Notes: generated from the letters alone by a model not told the origin. DNA of 64,000 nucleotides from Trissonchulus latispiculum (GCA_030248195.1 JASAND010021140.1:38371-102370), one strand, 5' to 3'; shown: positions 47,340 through 57,218, numbered from the stretch's first letter. Made by a program: numbers and translations.

Positions 47340-47521
47340 TGTTCTCTGGTTAATGTGAGTGTGCACCTTTTCCAAAATTTTTCAGCCGATTGTGTATTTA
47401 ATATGTGTTTTCATTTTAGAGCTGCTTTCTGTAATTCCGGTACAGGTATATTCCAGTCCTGCTCAGTGTTCCTTGTAGTGGTGGGTTGTAATTTTATTTG
47501 TTATTTTATTGATTTAGTAGC

Positions 47522-48078
47522 ATGTCTGAACAGCCAACGTATCCTAGTCGGAGTTCGGCCAGACAGGGAAACCCGTGGGGGGCGTTTTCACCACGTTTTG
47601 TGCCGCCTTCTGCGGCGGGGCTGCCACCAAATTTTAGTTTTAGTCCAGCGTTGCGTCCACTTTCGTCTCTAAATGCTACGTCCCCCCTCGGCCTTTTTCT
47701 TTGGCTTCAAATCCCTTTTTTCGCGACCCCCCTCCTTATTCGGCTTCGTCGACTTATGGTTCATCCGCTTCGGCGACGGGCTCTACGCTGCCGCCATCGT
47801 CTGGCCGGACTCCTTCCCATAGCAGGGTGCATGAATCGGCTGAGGGTGTCAGGTATACGTATCGGGATGCTCGGTCCCCGTTTTCGTCTGTGTCAGGGAG
47901 AACCTCCCCCACGTTGTCTGTATCTTCGGATTTTCACCCGTTTTGGTCGGCTCGGGAGGCTCAGGCACACGCACCGGGTGTTTCTATTTCTGTGTTTCCG
48001 TCAGGACAACCGAGCCCGCCGGAGCCTCGAGCTCCGGTACCTCCGGTGGCTCACTCCGTGGCTTCGACGCATACCTGG
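47522..48078 (+). CDS. Gypsy-2 accessory ORF B, 5' part, Ser/Pro-rich
   Basis: ATG 47522 lies four bases after an excellent acceptor (TTATTTTATTGATTTAG, ending 47517). The protein starts MSEQPTYPSRSSARQ, shifts frame at a C6 run near 47683, and continues as FRDPPPYSASSTYG with many Ser, Pro and Gly until the right copy of the 306-bp element begins at 48079. Low-complexity, Gag-like composition; no domain recognised. Confidence 0.5.
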
Positions 48079-48384
48079 ACGGGAGGTCAAATTTCACTGA
48101 CCCTTGTGGAAGCAAATTTGGGTACCCCTTGTGAGAGCGATTTTTCTTAGGGGGACTTTTGAGAGCAAGTTTTTAGCGATTTTTGCCATTTTTTAACAAA
48201 AAAACAGCGATTTTATAGCTAAAACACGTTTTTCGGACGTTTTTTAGTACAAAACAGTAATTTTAAGTGAAAAATTACGGCGAAGCCGGAAAATTTTAGG
48301 AAATTTTGGTCGTAAAACCTATTTTTTGGGCAATTTTCATACCATTTGTGGCCAATTTTCTTACCCTTGTGGGAGCAATTTCGC
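48079..48384 (+). mobile_element. 306-bp MITE-like element, right inverted copy
   Basis: Reverse complement of 46095-46401 over its length, from ACGGGAGGTCAAATTTCAC to GGGAGCAATTTCGC. It interrupts ORF B. Two equal-length inverted copies 1.68 kb apart could be two insertions or the TIRs of one 2.3-kb unit. A G8/C11 hairpin follows at 48410-48449. Confidence 0.75.
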
Positions 48385-48449
48385 GACCCCTTGTGGACGA
48401 CTTCGCCGAGGGGGGGGAAATTCCCCCCCCCCTTTCCCCCCCCCCTTGT

Positions 48450-48787
48450 CCACCTGTGCTTCGACGGTGCCCGGGTGGTCCCAAAATTCATGTATGCTCA
48501 CGTTATATCAGTTGCCACCGGGGTATATGTTAGTTCCAGCAGCTCCACGCTTTGCTCGTCCGGGAGTTTGTGCGCACTGTGGACAGCCTGCGGCACGTAC
48601 GTATCATAGGGGGGATATTTTTATGTCTGCGCCGTCGGGGTTTCTGGATGGGATTTCTGCGGGGTCAAATTCTCCAAGTCGCTCTTTTGATGCACGATTG
48701 TGGGTTGAAACTGTCGTATCGGATATCTCGTACTGGAATTGGGATCCGGTTGACCGGTGTTTGCGTCCGCAGGAACCCCTGTTTTAG
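48450..48787 (+). CDS. Gypsy-2 accessory ORF B, 3' part
   Basis: After the 306-bp element, an open frame resumes (LYQLPPGYMLVPAAP) with a C-x2-C pair in CAHCGQPAARTY, then DISYWNWDPVDRC, and ends at TAG 48785. It may be the rest of ORF B or a separate small ORF. No family recognised. Confidence 0.4.
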
Positions 48788-49071
48788 GCATGTAACGGGG
48801 ATTCTTGTGGTGTATGCTTCGTACGTACGTATGTTACTAATATCTTTTCTTCCTGTATTCATTTTTCTATTTTTCTAATCCTGTTCTTTTTGTTTATGTT
48901 CTTTCGGTGCTTGCTGATACGGGCCCATCTTCCCCTCCCTGGACTTTGGTTGTGGTATATGTTTGATTGTTGTGTGTAAAAGTAATCTTGTGGTTGGGAG
49001 GAGTGTTTCATATGTTTGGCTTTTGAATTAAAACCTTGTGATCATTTTCTTGACCGAAATTGTGAATTGGT
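48788..49071 (+). other. Spacer between ORF B and ORF C
   Basis: Pyrimidine-rich stretches (TTTTTCTATTTTTCTAATCCTG near 48870, first 20 bases TTTTTCTATTTTTCTAATCC) that could serve splicing to ORF C, but no clear AG acceptor close to the ATG. Confidence 0.3.
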
Positions 49072-49077
49072 TTGACT

Positions 49078-50196
49078 ATGGAGGGTGAAAAAGGGGAGAA
49101 TGTCGAGTCGTCGCCTCCCATGGAAGAGGCGCAATCTGAATCGTCTGCGGATGAGCCGCAGCCCGGAACTTCCCAGCAGGCGGACCAGCCTGAATGCTCA
49201 GTCTGGGGGGACCCCGGAGTCAAACTTGTTATCAAATTGCCTAAATCGGCTCAGTCCAGCCTGTCGAGGTCTCTGCGGTCGCGCTCTAGCGAGGCCAAGG
49301 ACTCCTCGACTGGTTCGGACGGGGATCCCGTTTTACGAAACGCAGCGGCGGCGGCACAGCGCTCTTCAGGTGAAAATCGGACGAATGCCTGTGCCCCCTT
49401 GTCCAACTCTGCGCTTGAGGAAAAGCTCCGGAAGGATTCGCCTCCCCGGTTGCACATTCCAGCCGCCATCGAATTCCAGGAAATGCTCAATTGGGAGGAC
49501 ATGCTCCAAAAATGGGCAAGGGCTCCGAGTGGACTAGGTTCCACGATTCCAGCCGGGACAGTCAACATCATCACTTCCATGATTCTTCTGTTTCGGGAGG
49601 CCCCCGTCATTTTTGATAGGGCTATGGATGCAGGGTTTATGACCCTTGCCTATGTCAAGTATCAGGGCTCCTTCCCTGATTCTGATTCGACTCTGACCCT
49701 GTCGGTTCTCCAGTTGGCGGTCCCCATTGATGCGCAGAAGTTCTCATCTGAGATGGATCAGCTGTGTTATCATGCGCCGCACCATTCCAGGAACAGGGTC
49801 AATATGGCCATCTATATGATTTTAGTGCCTCGTCTGTATCTGGATGTCCCGTCGTGGACCATGATTCGGTATGTGTTACAGCCATTGCTGTACAATACGC
49901 CGTTTTCAATTTTTGCAGTAGGGGCCTTAGATACGGTGCGGACGCTGATGACCACGCTGAACATTGACGCGCGCAATTCCATTGTTGACTTGTCTCAGGT
50001 GGTGACCTATGTGGCCGAGCGCCCGGTTTCCACACAATTGAAGCAGCGCTTTCCGTTCCCCCGCGCTCGGGTATCACCGTTCACATGGACGACCTGCCGG
50101 GTTCTTCTGCGGATATCCCAAAACCGCACGGTCCTCCGGAGCGTGGTCAGGAGGAACGGCGTTCCCAGCTCTTGCAGTATGTTCTGGCGAAGGTAG
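49078..50196 (+). CDS. Gypsy-2 accessory ORF C, N-terminal part
   Basis: ATG 49078 (MEGEKGENVESSPP) begins an acidic Ser/Glu-rich leader, then a folded-looking helical region from about residue 120 (AIEFQEMLNWEDMLQKWA, later MIRYVLQPLLYNTPF). Coding character passes to the -1 frame near 50036 and continues from there; the tail in the original frame to 50196 is probably not real. No similarity to known Gag, Env or enzyme families that I can see; the helical layout could fit a capsid-like protein, but that is only a guess. Confidence 0.55.
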   Translation: MEGEKGENVESSPPMEEAQSESSADEPQPGTSQQADQPECSVWGDPGVKLVIKLPKSAQSSLSRSLRSRSSEAKDSSTGSDGDPVLRNAAAAAQRSSGENRTNACAPLSNSALEEKLRKDSPPRLHIPAAIEFQEMLNWEDMLQKWARAPSGLGSTIPAGTVNIITSMILLFREAPVIFDRAMDAGFMTLAYVKYQGSFPDSDSTLTLSVLQLAVPIDAQKFSSEMDQLCYHAPHHSRNRVNMAIYMILVPRLYLDVPSWTMIRYVLQPLLYNTPFSIFAVGALDTVRTLMTTLNIDARNSIVDLSQVVTYVAERPVSTQLKQRFPFPRARVSPFTWTTCRVLLRISQNRTVLRSVVRRNGVPSSCSMFWRR

Positions 50197-51799
50197 CTAG
50201 GTCGGCTAGTGCGGCTGCAGATGTACCGTACTCAGCAGGGTGGCGTACGGACTCTCCTGGGGTTACTGAGCCGCCGGCGGCATCTACCGAACCACCTGTT
50301 GCTCCATCGGTAGGGGAGTCTACTAAGTCTCTGTACAAGCTTCGCAAAACGGTGGTGCCTACGCCCGAAGGCGAGGTTTCGGTGGCACAGCCAGTGCCGC
50401 CGCCGGCGGGCGTCAGTCCGCCTAGTTCACAGGAATCCCTGCGCCATCGTTCCAAAAGCGTTCCACCTCCCGTCGTATTTACATCATGTCCGGAGGGGGC
50501 CTATCAGGTGGACCAGGGCCCGTCTCAACCGGCGGTCGTCCTTCAGAATTTGGACTTGGCCACCTTGTCCTCCCATTCAGCTGTGCCTTTTGCTAGTACG
50601 GCGGCGCAGGTACAGCAGGCCGCTGTCAGGGCCAAGCTTCCTCCACAGTATCAGCAGATCTATTCTGATATCACGGCCGTCCTAAATTCGCCTTTGTCGT
50701 CAACTGTGGTTATGTCTCCGGCCGTACAGCCACCGCTGACTCAGTTCCCGCCGCCTCAGCAGGTAGCATCGCCTATGTTGGGGGCTTCCTCAGGTCCTGC
50801 TGGAGGGGTTCAGGGGCAGGCAGCACCTGCTCCAGCTTTTCCGTTGGGGGCTACCCGCGCTTTCATTACATCTACCGATGTGTACGGGTTGGAATATACC
50901 TGTCGTAGGTTGACAGCTGACGCCTTTTTCACTAGTCTACCGGAAATTGGTACACCGGCGCAGTTGGCGGTTTTGCCTAGTTTTGGAATTTCGCAACAGG
51001 CAATCACGGAAACCTTGGGCATGCCCCCTCCTTGGAAGCCCCTGGCATTTGTGTATGCCTTGTTGGACCGTGGGCCGTTCGATTTTGCCAATTTTTTCTA
51101 CATTCTGTATCCAGAACGTCTGGGCGCTGCTGCCGTTCAGCTGCCACGGCCGGAGACACCAAGTAGGGGTGTATGCGCTATGCCTGACTTAGATTTAGGG
51201 CGTTTGTCAGATATCTCGGGCCTTTCGGATTTGCTTGTCCCGGGCTCGGCCTTGTCGGGTAGCACTCCGGCGTCTCTGAAACATACGGTTCCATCAATCC
51301 CGGTCATGGGGGTCCAGGATGAACCTGGTCCGTCGCATCGTCCGACAGGAGCTACTGCCGGAGCTTCTTCTTGTGAACAGTCTGGGGCGGACCCGGTTCC
51401 ACAGGCCTCACCGTCGCGGCCTCCACCGTTGCCGCAGGTTCTACAGCCGATGCCTCAGAATTTGCCATCTCTTCGTCTGCCGATCCAGATCCAGAACCTT
51501 TTTCGTTGCAGTCGTTGCCTCCGCCTCCAGTGGACCGCCATATCGTATGGCCAGAGACGCACTACCTTCATCCATCGAAGATGGTTCTGCGTTACCAGGG
51601 GTTGGTCCCGGGCGACTTCCCGGAGGGTACGGTTCCTACCGTTACGGTTAAGGACTTGCCAGAGTATTTGGTAGAACCTCCAGAGGGACCTTTTGAGGTC
51701 AAGCGCCATACTTCGTATAGGGACTATTCTACGCCGCAATTTGTCGACCGACTTCATCGGCGTCCTCGGGTGTCGGCCAGTGGAGGCTTTACGTCATGA
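50085..51799 (+). CDS. Gypsy-2 accessory ORF C, central and C-terminal part
   Basis: ATG 50085 in the -1 frame; the frame is open and coding-like upstream back to about 50037, so it may be a continuation of the previous ORF rather than a new start. It has a Pro/Ser/Gln-rich half, then a folded-looking block (DVYGLEYTCRRLTADAFF, later FDFANFFYILYPERLG), another low-complexity stretch and, after a second -1 change around 51350-51480, a block with HIVWPETHYLHPSKMVLRY ending at TGA 51797-51799. That stop overlaps the next ATG as ATGA. Product unidentified. Confidence 0.55.
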
Positions 51800-52230
51800 G
51801 GCCTTTCCCGGGGCCCCAGGAGGTCGACCCAGCGTTTTGGCCGTCGATCCATCACATCATTTCCCAGTATCCCCATGCGGTGCCGTTCCCTCTGTATTCG
51901 GAGCCATATTGGCAGCTGGCTTATTTGCCGGACCTGCGATCTAAGACTGATGGCGTTTCCCACAATCCCTATTTTGTCGCCATCTATAATTATTGGTGGG
52001 AACGTTTGACCACGACTGATCTTCCGTTCGCCGTTTCGGAAAAGGTCTACAAGAAATTCTTCGAGAATTTGAAGAATCTGATTCCGGATGCACCGGTTCG
52101 GCGTAATCAGACGGAACGGACAGCGGTTACTCCGGACGGAAGTCCGTATTTCACCTTTGATATGTACCGCTGGGAAATCATCTTTGACTTTCCACCGCTG
52201 TATAGGGACGGTGTGTTGGAGTTTGACTGA
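51796..52230 (+). CDS. Gypsy-2 accessory ORF D, first part
   Basis: ATG 51796 overlaps the stop of ORF C (ATGA), a layout used elsewhere for stop-restart translation. It encodes about 144 residues rich in aromatic residues (DPAFWPSIHHIISQYPHAV, YFVAIYNYWWERL) and stops at TGA 52228. The same frame stays coding-like after the stop up to and through the NADAR region, so it may be the N-terminal part of one longer protein with two nonsense changes. No domain recognised. Confidence 0.6.
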   Translation: MRPFPGPQEVDPAFWPSIHHIISQYPHAVPFPLYSEPYWQLAYLPDLRSKTDGVSHNPYFVAIYNYWWERLTTTDLPFAVSEKVYKKFFENLKNLIPDAPVRRNQTERTAVTPDGSPYFTFDMYRWEIIFDFPPLYRDGVLEFD

Positions 52231-53112
52231 TTTCTTCTGGTGGGACGGGCCCCACATACTTGGGGAGCTGCCGCCGCTGCTGCTGCAAATATTTGTCCTT
52301 TCATTAGGCTTTATCCTACTTACTTTTTGGCCAACAGTTCAACAAATCGTTTTCTGGCCTATTTGGACTAAATCTCTGAGGGTTTCCTCACGCTTGTGCA
52401 GTCCACCATTGATATGGTGCGGGCTCACAGGTATATGCAGCCGGATATGGCTCTGAAGTATCCACAGGTGGCTTACTTCAAGGGTCCCTCCTGTGTTGGT
52501 TCCAACATGTGGAAACTTGTGGAGGACCCGGAAACCAGGGACCCCGATTCGGTTTATATCAAGTGGGGTGAGAAGAAATTTGCGGCCTCTGAGTTCTTGT
52601 ATGTCTATCGCATGCTGCGGGACTGGTATGGTCTCCCCGAGGCAGCTCGGGCGGCAGCAAGCATGGAATGTCCTTTCCAGGCAAAACATGCTGCAGCTGA
52701 CTTTGTTAAGGCCTGGGTGCCTGCTGGGTCCCATTTGCGGAAAATTTGGCAAGATACGGAGGGCGAAGGGTACTTGACGCGTGCGCTCTTCATGCTTGAT
52801 ATTATTCGGGCAAAGGCAGCGTCTAGCTACCATTTCCGTAAGTGGCTCAGAAGCACCGGCGTAGCTTATATTGCTGAAGCTGTTGCTAACCGTGACCTGT
52901 ACTGGACCTGTGGCATTGATGCGTCGGAGCTCAATCGTACTCCGGCCAATGAGATTCTACAGAAAGTCCTAGAGGCCGACGGGCAAAACTGGATGGGAAA
53001 GATCTGTATGCTGGTCCGCCGGGAATTGTTTCCGAATTTGGCTCACGAACTAGCTATGGAAGAGGCGCAGATGCATTTGCGTTATACCAAGTTGGCAACG
53101 GCTCGGCGTTAG
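52231..53112 (+). CDS. Gypsy-2 accessory ORF D, NADAR (YbiA-like) domain protein
   Basis: NADAR proteins cleave N-glycosidic bonds; studied members act on riboflavin intermediates or remove ADP-ribose from guanosine in nucleic acid. The frame opens after TGA 52228, has one TAA at 52369, then runs from GTG 52396 or ATG 52414 to TAG 53110. Signature pieces appear in order: YFKG; FAASEFLYVYRML with the family Glu (codon 52591); ALFMLDIIRAKA; LRSTGVAYIAEA; DLYWTCGID; TPANEI; GQNWMGKICMLVRREL. This matches the NADAR pattern of Glu, TG, E-A, D..W-G and G-x-N-x-x-G-x-x-x-M-x-x-R. The intact part from 52414 covers most of the fold. The TAA and missing upstream ATG mean the longer form is broken or read through. 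Confidence 0.78.
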
Positions 53113-55409
53113 TTTATTAATGTGGTGGGGTGGGATTAAATTTTGGCCCGTATTGGTTGGGGGGAGAATCTCTGTTGTGTTACTAACTTTGGGGGAATTT
53201 TGGTTTTCTGGTTGTTCTAGAATAATTTAAGTACCTGATTGATGTTTTACCCTTAAAATTGAGTTTTCTTCTTTCCAACGCTTTAGTTTCTTGTCTTCTG
53301 ATTAAATGTCTACCTAAATTGTAGTTGATTTTTCGGTCTAAACTATGCAGGTACTAGCTGAGTTTTAAACCTTTTTACTGATTTTTACCTTTTACCTTTC
53401 TTTTCTAAAAACGTTTCACATTTTATTAGGCAATAGTACTGGGGGCATTCCATCTTGTCGTATCCCGGCGGGTCCGTGGTTGCCCGTCGCCTGCGGTTGC
53501 CCTCAGGGAGGCCAAGGGTGAGCGGTCAACCCCGGAACGGCACTTTTGACTCCGTAGTTATATTTTCCGGTTCTTTGCGATTGACTCAGTCCGCGGTTGC
53601 TGACGGTCGGGCTCAGCCAGGCCAACGGTTGCCGTAGACTGGTGTCTCCCTCTCTCAAAATTAAGTCGGGCCTTGTATTTGCACTGTTGGCCGTAGTGCC
53701 TATCATATACTGTCTTGTTGGCCTGCGGCCTGAATTTTTTGGTTGTTACGTAGGTTGTGCCTTTATTTTGCTATTGTTATTTTTGTTGTTCTTAACCTAT
53801 AGTTATACTAGTTTCCCTTTCCCTCCCCCCCTGTCCCTGTTTGACTGCGAGCGCTTCCTTCTGTACTTGTTATTGTATTTGGATGTTGTTGGTCCCTGGT
53901 CCCGGTACTTTACGGGTGGCCCATGCTTCTGGTTATTCTATCTGGTGATTCGGGTCTTTTGTTGACGGTGATTTCGGTGATACGGTTCTGGGTCTGGACG
54001 GGTCGCTTGTGCCGAGGGGCACCGGCCCGTATCCCTGGCGGCAGGTCCCCCGACGCTTGGTTGGTGAGGTGCCCTGCCCATGGTTTCTTTGTCTGCCCTA
54101 TTTTTCTGGTCTTGAACTTTGGCACGGGAATATTGGAATTTGAACCTTTATAATAAGTCTATATATTTTGTGATGTTGTGAATGATTACCGGTTATGTCC
54201 CCACAGCCTCGTTAGTCCCCCTTCCCCCTTGTCCCTTCTGAGCTAATTTGTTCCGTTTTTGTTTGCCTTCACTGTTTCACTTATACTTGCTTTTTACGAT
54301 TTAGATTTAATCTTGGTGGGGGGAGTTATTGGTCATTGTCGTGGGTTTTGTCCGGGGGTTAAATTTTCTTTAAATTTCCTTAAACTCTTTTCCTATTTCT
54401 TTATTTTTCTGAGACTTTCTGTATTTGGGGTGGGTGGTGCTCGCTAGCTCGGCTCTGCCGTTCTATATCATGTAGTATTTTATTTTGTTCTTTTCGGGTC
54501 TTTTCTATTTTTCTAACTGGTGTTTGTTTCTTTGTTTTCTCTCTAATGTGGTGCGAGTTTACTTTGCTTAAAATTTTCTTATATTCCATGACTGCCAATT
54601 TTGTTGCCTTATCTACCTTGCCATGTACCGTTGTGCAGCTATTTTTGCAATATATATGCTTTATTTTGTATTCGCTTTAAAACGTGGCATTGTTTTGATT
54701 CAATCTTTGCGATTCGATGGGGGTTTATTGTCCTCCGGAGTTGCTGGCAACAACTCCGGAGCTGTCGCAGCTTATGTTAGGTTGTTTCGGAGCTTGTATT
54801 TCTGTTTCTATTTTCGTCCTTGCATACTCCGGAGCTGTTTGGTTTCTTTCGTTTTGATTTTCCTTTCTAAATACGTTAGCTTTGGTTAAAAATTTTTACT
54901 CCGGCCTTGGTCCTCGATTTTTCATCCTACTCCGGAGGTTAATTTCTGCTTTCGCGTGTTGGTAAAAGTTCCTCCGGAGCTATTTCTTCTGCTTCTTTAT
55001 GGCGTTTTCTATCTAAAAACGTTGCTCCGGTGGCCGGTTGTGGCATCGCTTGTTTGTTTTGAGGGCTCCGGAGTACCTGTCTCTTTGGTTACCTGCGTCC
55101 TCGTCGTGGCTCAAGGGTGTCCTAGCCTTTATCTTTGTGTGTAGTCGGTGTAGTATGTGTCTATGTGTTGAGTAGTGTCTTCCCGATATGTTTCGGAGTA
55201 GTTTTAGCGTGTCTCAGAGCACCCGTGTGTAGTATGTTGGGGCCTGAGTAGTGTTCCCGAGAAGTGCACCTCGAGGGATACGCCAAAATTTTATCTTTTC
55301 TGGTGATTTCTAAAACGCGTTTTATCTTTACTAGTAGGTAGGGTACGTAGGTTAATTTGATTTTATTGCAAACCCTTGAGCCCTTGACCGCGGCGAGGTC
55401 GCGCGTTTC
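53113..55409 (+). other. Gypsy-2 long 3' non-coding region with CTCCGGAG array
   Basis: No coding-like frame. Six perfect CTCCGGAG palindromes lie at 54733, 54754, 54827, 54930, 54972 and 55066, plus near matches at 54898 and 55024. A GTTGCCCTCAGGGAGGCCAA block at 53498 also occurs in gag near 39325 and 39378. These may be protein-binding or RNA-packaging signals. Confidence 0.6.
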
Positions 55410-55425
55410 AAAAGAGGGGGTATTC
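55410..55425 (+). promoter_or_regulatory. Gypsy-2 3' polypurine tract
   Basis: AAAAGAGGGGG followed by TATTC and the 3' LTR. It primes plus-strand DNA synthesis in this class of element. Confidence 0.85.
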
Positions 55426-56130
55426 TGTGAATTATTTCGGTCAGTCTAAGTGTCATTTTCATCTGAAATTACAAAAGTGTACTGCTAACTTCACGATAAA
55501 TTCATATTTTGTCATTTTCATTTGAATTTCTAAAATGTACTGCTAAATTCACGACCGTTCAAACTAAATTATTACTTCTGTGTACGGTCCAAGCCCGGAC
55601 TAGCTAATTTTCATTTTGATTGAAATTTGGGCGCGCGTTAGTCAGTTGAAGTGGTACTCTTGTTGAGGTGGGGGCTTTTTTCAAATTCCTTCACGCCCCA
55701 TTAGGCTTTCGGATCTTTGGCGCCCATTCTTCTCCTTTTTGTCTAGTCGGAAGTCTGCGGCCAGGTTTGTTAAGTTTGTTGTGTGCATTTAAAATTTGCT
55801 CTGGTGCTTTAGTTTTGTAGTGTCTTTTGAAGTTTATTATTGAATTCGTAATTTTTTGTCGTGTTTGGCATAATTTTGAGATCGCAAGTAAAACTCGTAT
55901 TTTTATTAAAGTAAACTCGTATTTTTAATTAGGGCGTTTCTTCTTTGCCGTAGGCTAGGGTAATCTGACGTTAGGTGTCTTGGCATGCGCACACTCAGAG
56001 AACCTTTGCAATCTTCGGATTCTGCAGAAATTCGCCTGTCGGGAGTCACGCTCTAAGAGCGTACTTTCTACAAGTCTATTTCTGTGATTAAAATTGTTTG
56101 TTCAGAGATTTACTCAGCTCAATCTCTACA
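55426..56130 (+). repeat. Gypsy-2 3' LTR
   Basis: Begins TGTGAATTATTTCGGTCAG and ends AATCTCTACA. Relative to the 5' LTR it carries a 6-7 base insertion near 56040 and scattered substitutions. Confidence 0.93.
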
Positions 56131-56267
56131 CAGGCATAGGAAAGATTGATAAGCCCTGGTTCAGAGCCCCTTTTAAACTGTGTAATGACCTAGCTTTGTG
56201 CTACATAACTAGTAGACTAATTCTAATGGCTAGGATCATAAAGCCTACAGCACCCACTGCCCGGTAG
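56130..56267 (+). pseudogene. ORF3 3' part, after the Gypsy-2 insertion
   Basis: From the second copy of ACAG the frame of 35291-36566 continues 44 codons without a stop (GIGKIDKPWFRAPFKLC at its start) to TAG 56265-56267. Phase-preserving continuation across the duplicated target site shows this was one ORF before the insertion. Confidence 0.6.
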
Positions 56268-57059
56268 CTCCAAAAAGTTCACAAAATGTTCACAATAGAG
56301 CTCACGTGGGCAAGAGGAAAAAGTCTGAAAGAATATGTATGACACAGGGACACTCAAACAAGTGAATACATTTAGATGTTTGTTCCTAGCGTTGGGTTCG
56401 GTGATGCATATCTGATCACCGCAAAAGTGCCATACTTTTTCCTCCGAGCAGTTAGTCCAGAAATATGTCTCTATGCTTATACAAATATTAATATTAATAA
56501 ATAAACTGGCTGAAATGTTCAAACTAATTTTGCCCTGTTTATGACAAGGACGGGAAAAGACAACTGACACTTCAAAAGGTCACTAGTAGCGATAAAAACC
56601 AATGCACTTTGAAGGGTTCAGTGTACGTGAATGCTTTAAAATTAAGTTAAGATTTTTTTGTTAAAAATTAATTAGTTTCCGCAAAAGACAATGAAAATTA
56701 TTACTGAAGGAGACAACGAAAAGAATTAATACGAGTTGAGAGTGATTATATCTTGAACTGATCTATTTTTTGTAATTTATATAAAGTTCATTCTTAATGA
56801 TTTGATTTAAAACAGCAATGAGGTTGTCTTAACATGTGCTAAGTGAGCAAACAATGCGGGAGGACCGGTCTTAATGTTATTGAATATTAAATTTAATTAA
56901 ATTGAATATTAAATTTAGATCTGTATTATTGCAGGAAGAATAAATATTGAACCGTAGTGTTAAGCCAAAATAAAGATTTAACCGTATATAAGCCGTGCCG
57001 TATAGTTTACGTCATCTTAACTAGAAATCCAAAGAAAGTCATGTACCAACGAAGTTCTA
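56268..57059. other. Non-coding flank
   Basis: AT-rich. If ORF3 belonged to Gypsy-1, its 3' LTR should be here, but I see no match to the upstream region. Nothing else recognised. Confidence 0.35.
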
Positions 57060-57145
57060 AAAATTCGGACCTCCGGTGGGACTCGAAACCACGACTTTTT
57101 GCGCACTAGACAACTGAGGCACAGTCGCTTCAAGCTTGTCGCACT
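57060..57145 (-). repeat. tRNA-derived SINE-like unit
   Basis: On the minus strand an A-box-like TGCCTCAGTTGTCTAGTGCG (57121-57101) is followed by a B-box GGTTTCGAGTCCCACC (57090-57075). The spacing is short for a functional tRNA and no clean cloverleaf acceptor stem is seen, so a SINE head or tRNA pseudogene is likely. Confidence 0.6.
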
Positions 57146-57218
57146 TCGTGCACCGATGTACATAACTTTTTCCACGTGGAAGTCGCAACAAAGACATAAC
57201 ATCTGGAACCGAAACTCT

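Larger units (their letters stand above)
36567..56130 (+). mobile_element. Gypsy-2: 19.6-kb Ty3/Gypsy LTR retrotransposon with accessory ORFs
   Basis: Bounded by LTRs of about 700 bases (36567-37266 and 55426-56130) that look roughly 97% identical by eye, with a primer-binding site after the first and a polypurine tract before the second. ACAG stands before the 5' LTR (36563-36566) and ACAG occurs at the 3' junction (56130-56133), consistent with a 4-bp target duplication sharing one base with the LTR end. The interrupted reading frame resumes in phase after it. Between gag-pol and the 3' LTR lie about 9.5 kb, far more than usual for this superfamily, with at least four accessory ORFs. It is moderately young and is nested in the older Gypsy-1/ORF3 locus. 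Confidence 0.93.

Noticed and set aside
48900..53112. Envelope (env) gene of an errantivirus-like element
   Set aside because: No signal peptide, furin-type site, fusion peptide or transmembrane anchor was seen in ORFs C and D; the NADAR signature explains the last part instead.
56268..57059. 3' LTR of Gypsy-1
   Set aside because: No sequence here matches the region upstream of Gypsy-1 gag, so the LTR could not be supported.
57060..57145. Functional tRNA gene
   Set aside because: A- and B-box-like words are present, but the spacing is short and no acceptor stem pairs; SINE head or pseudogene is more likely.
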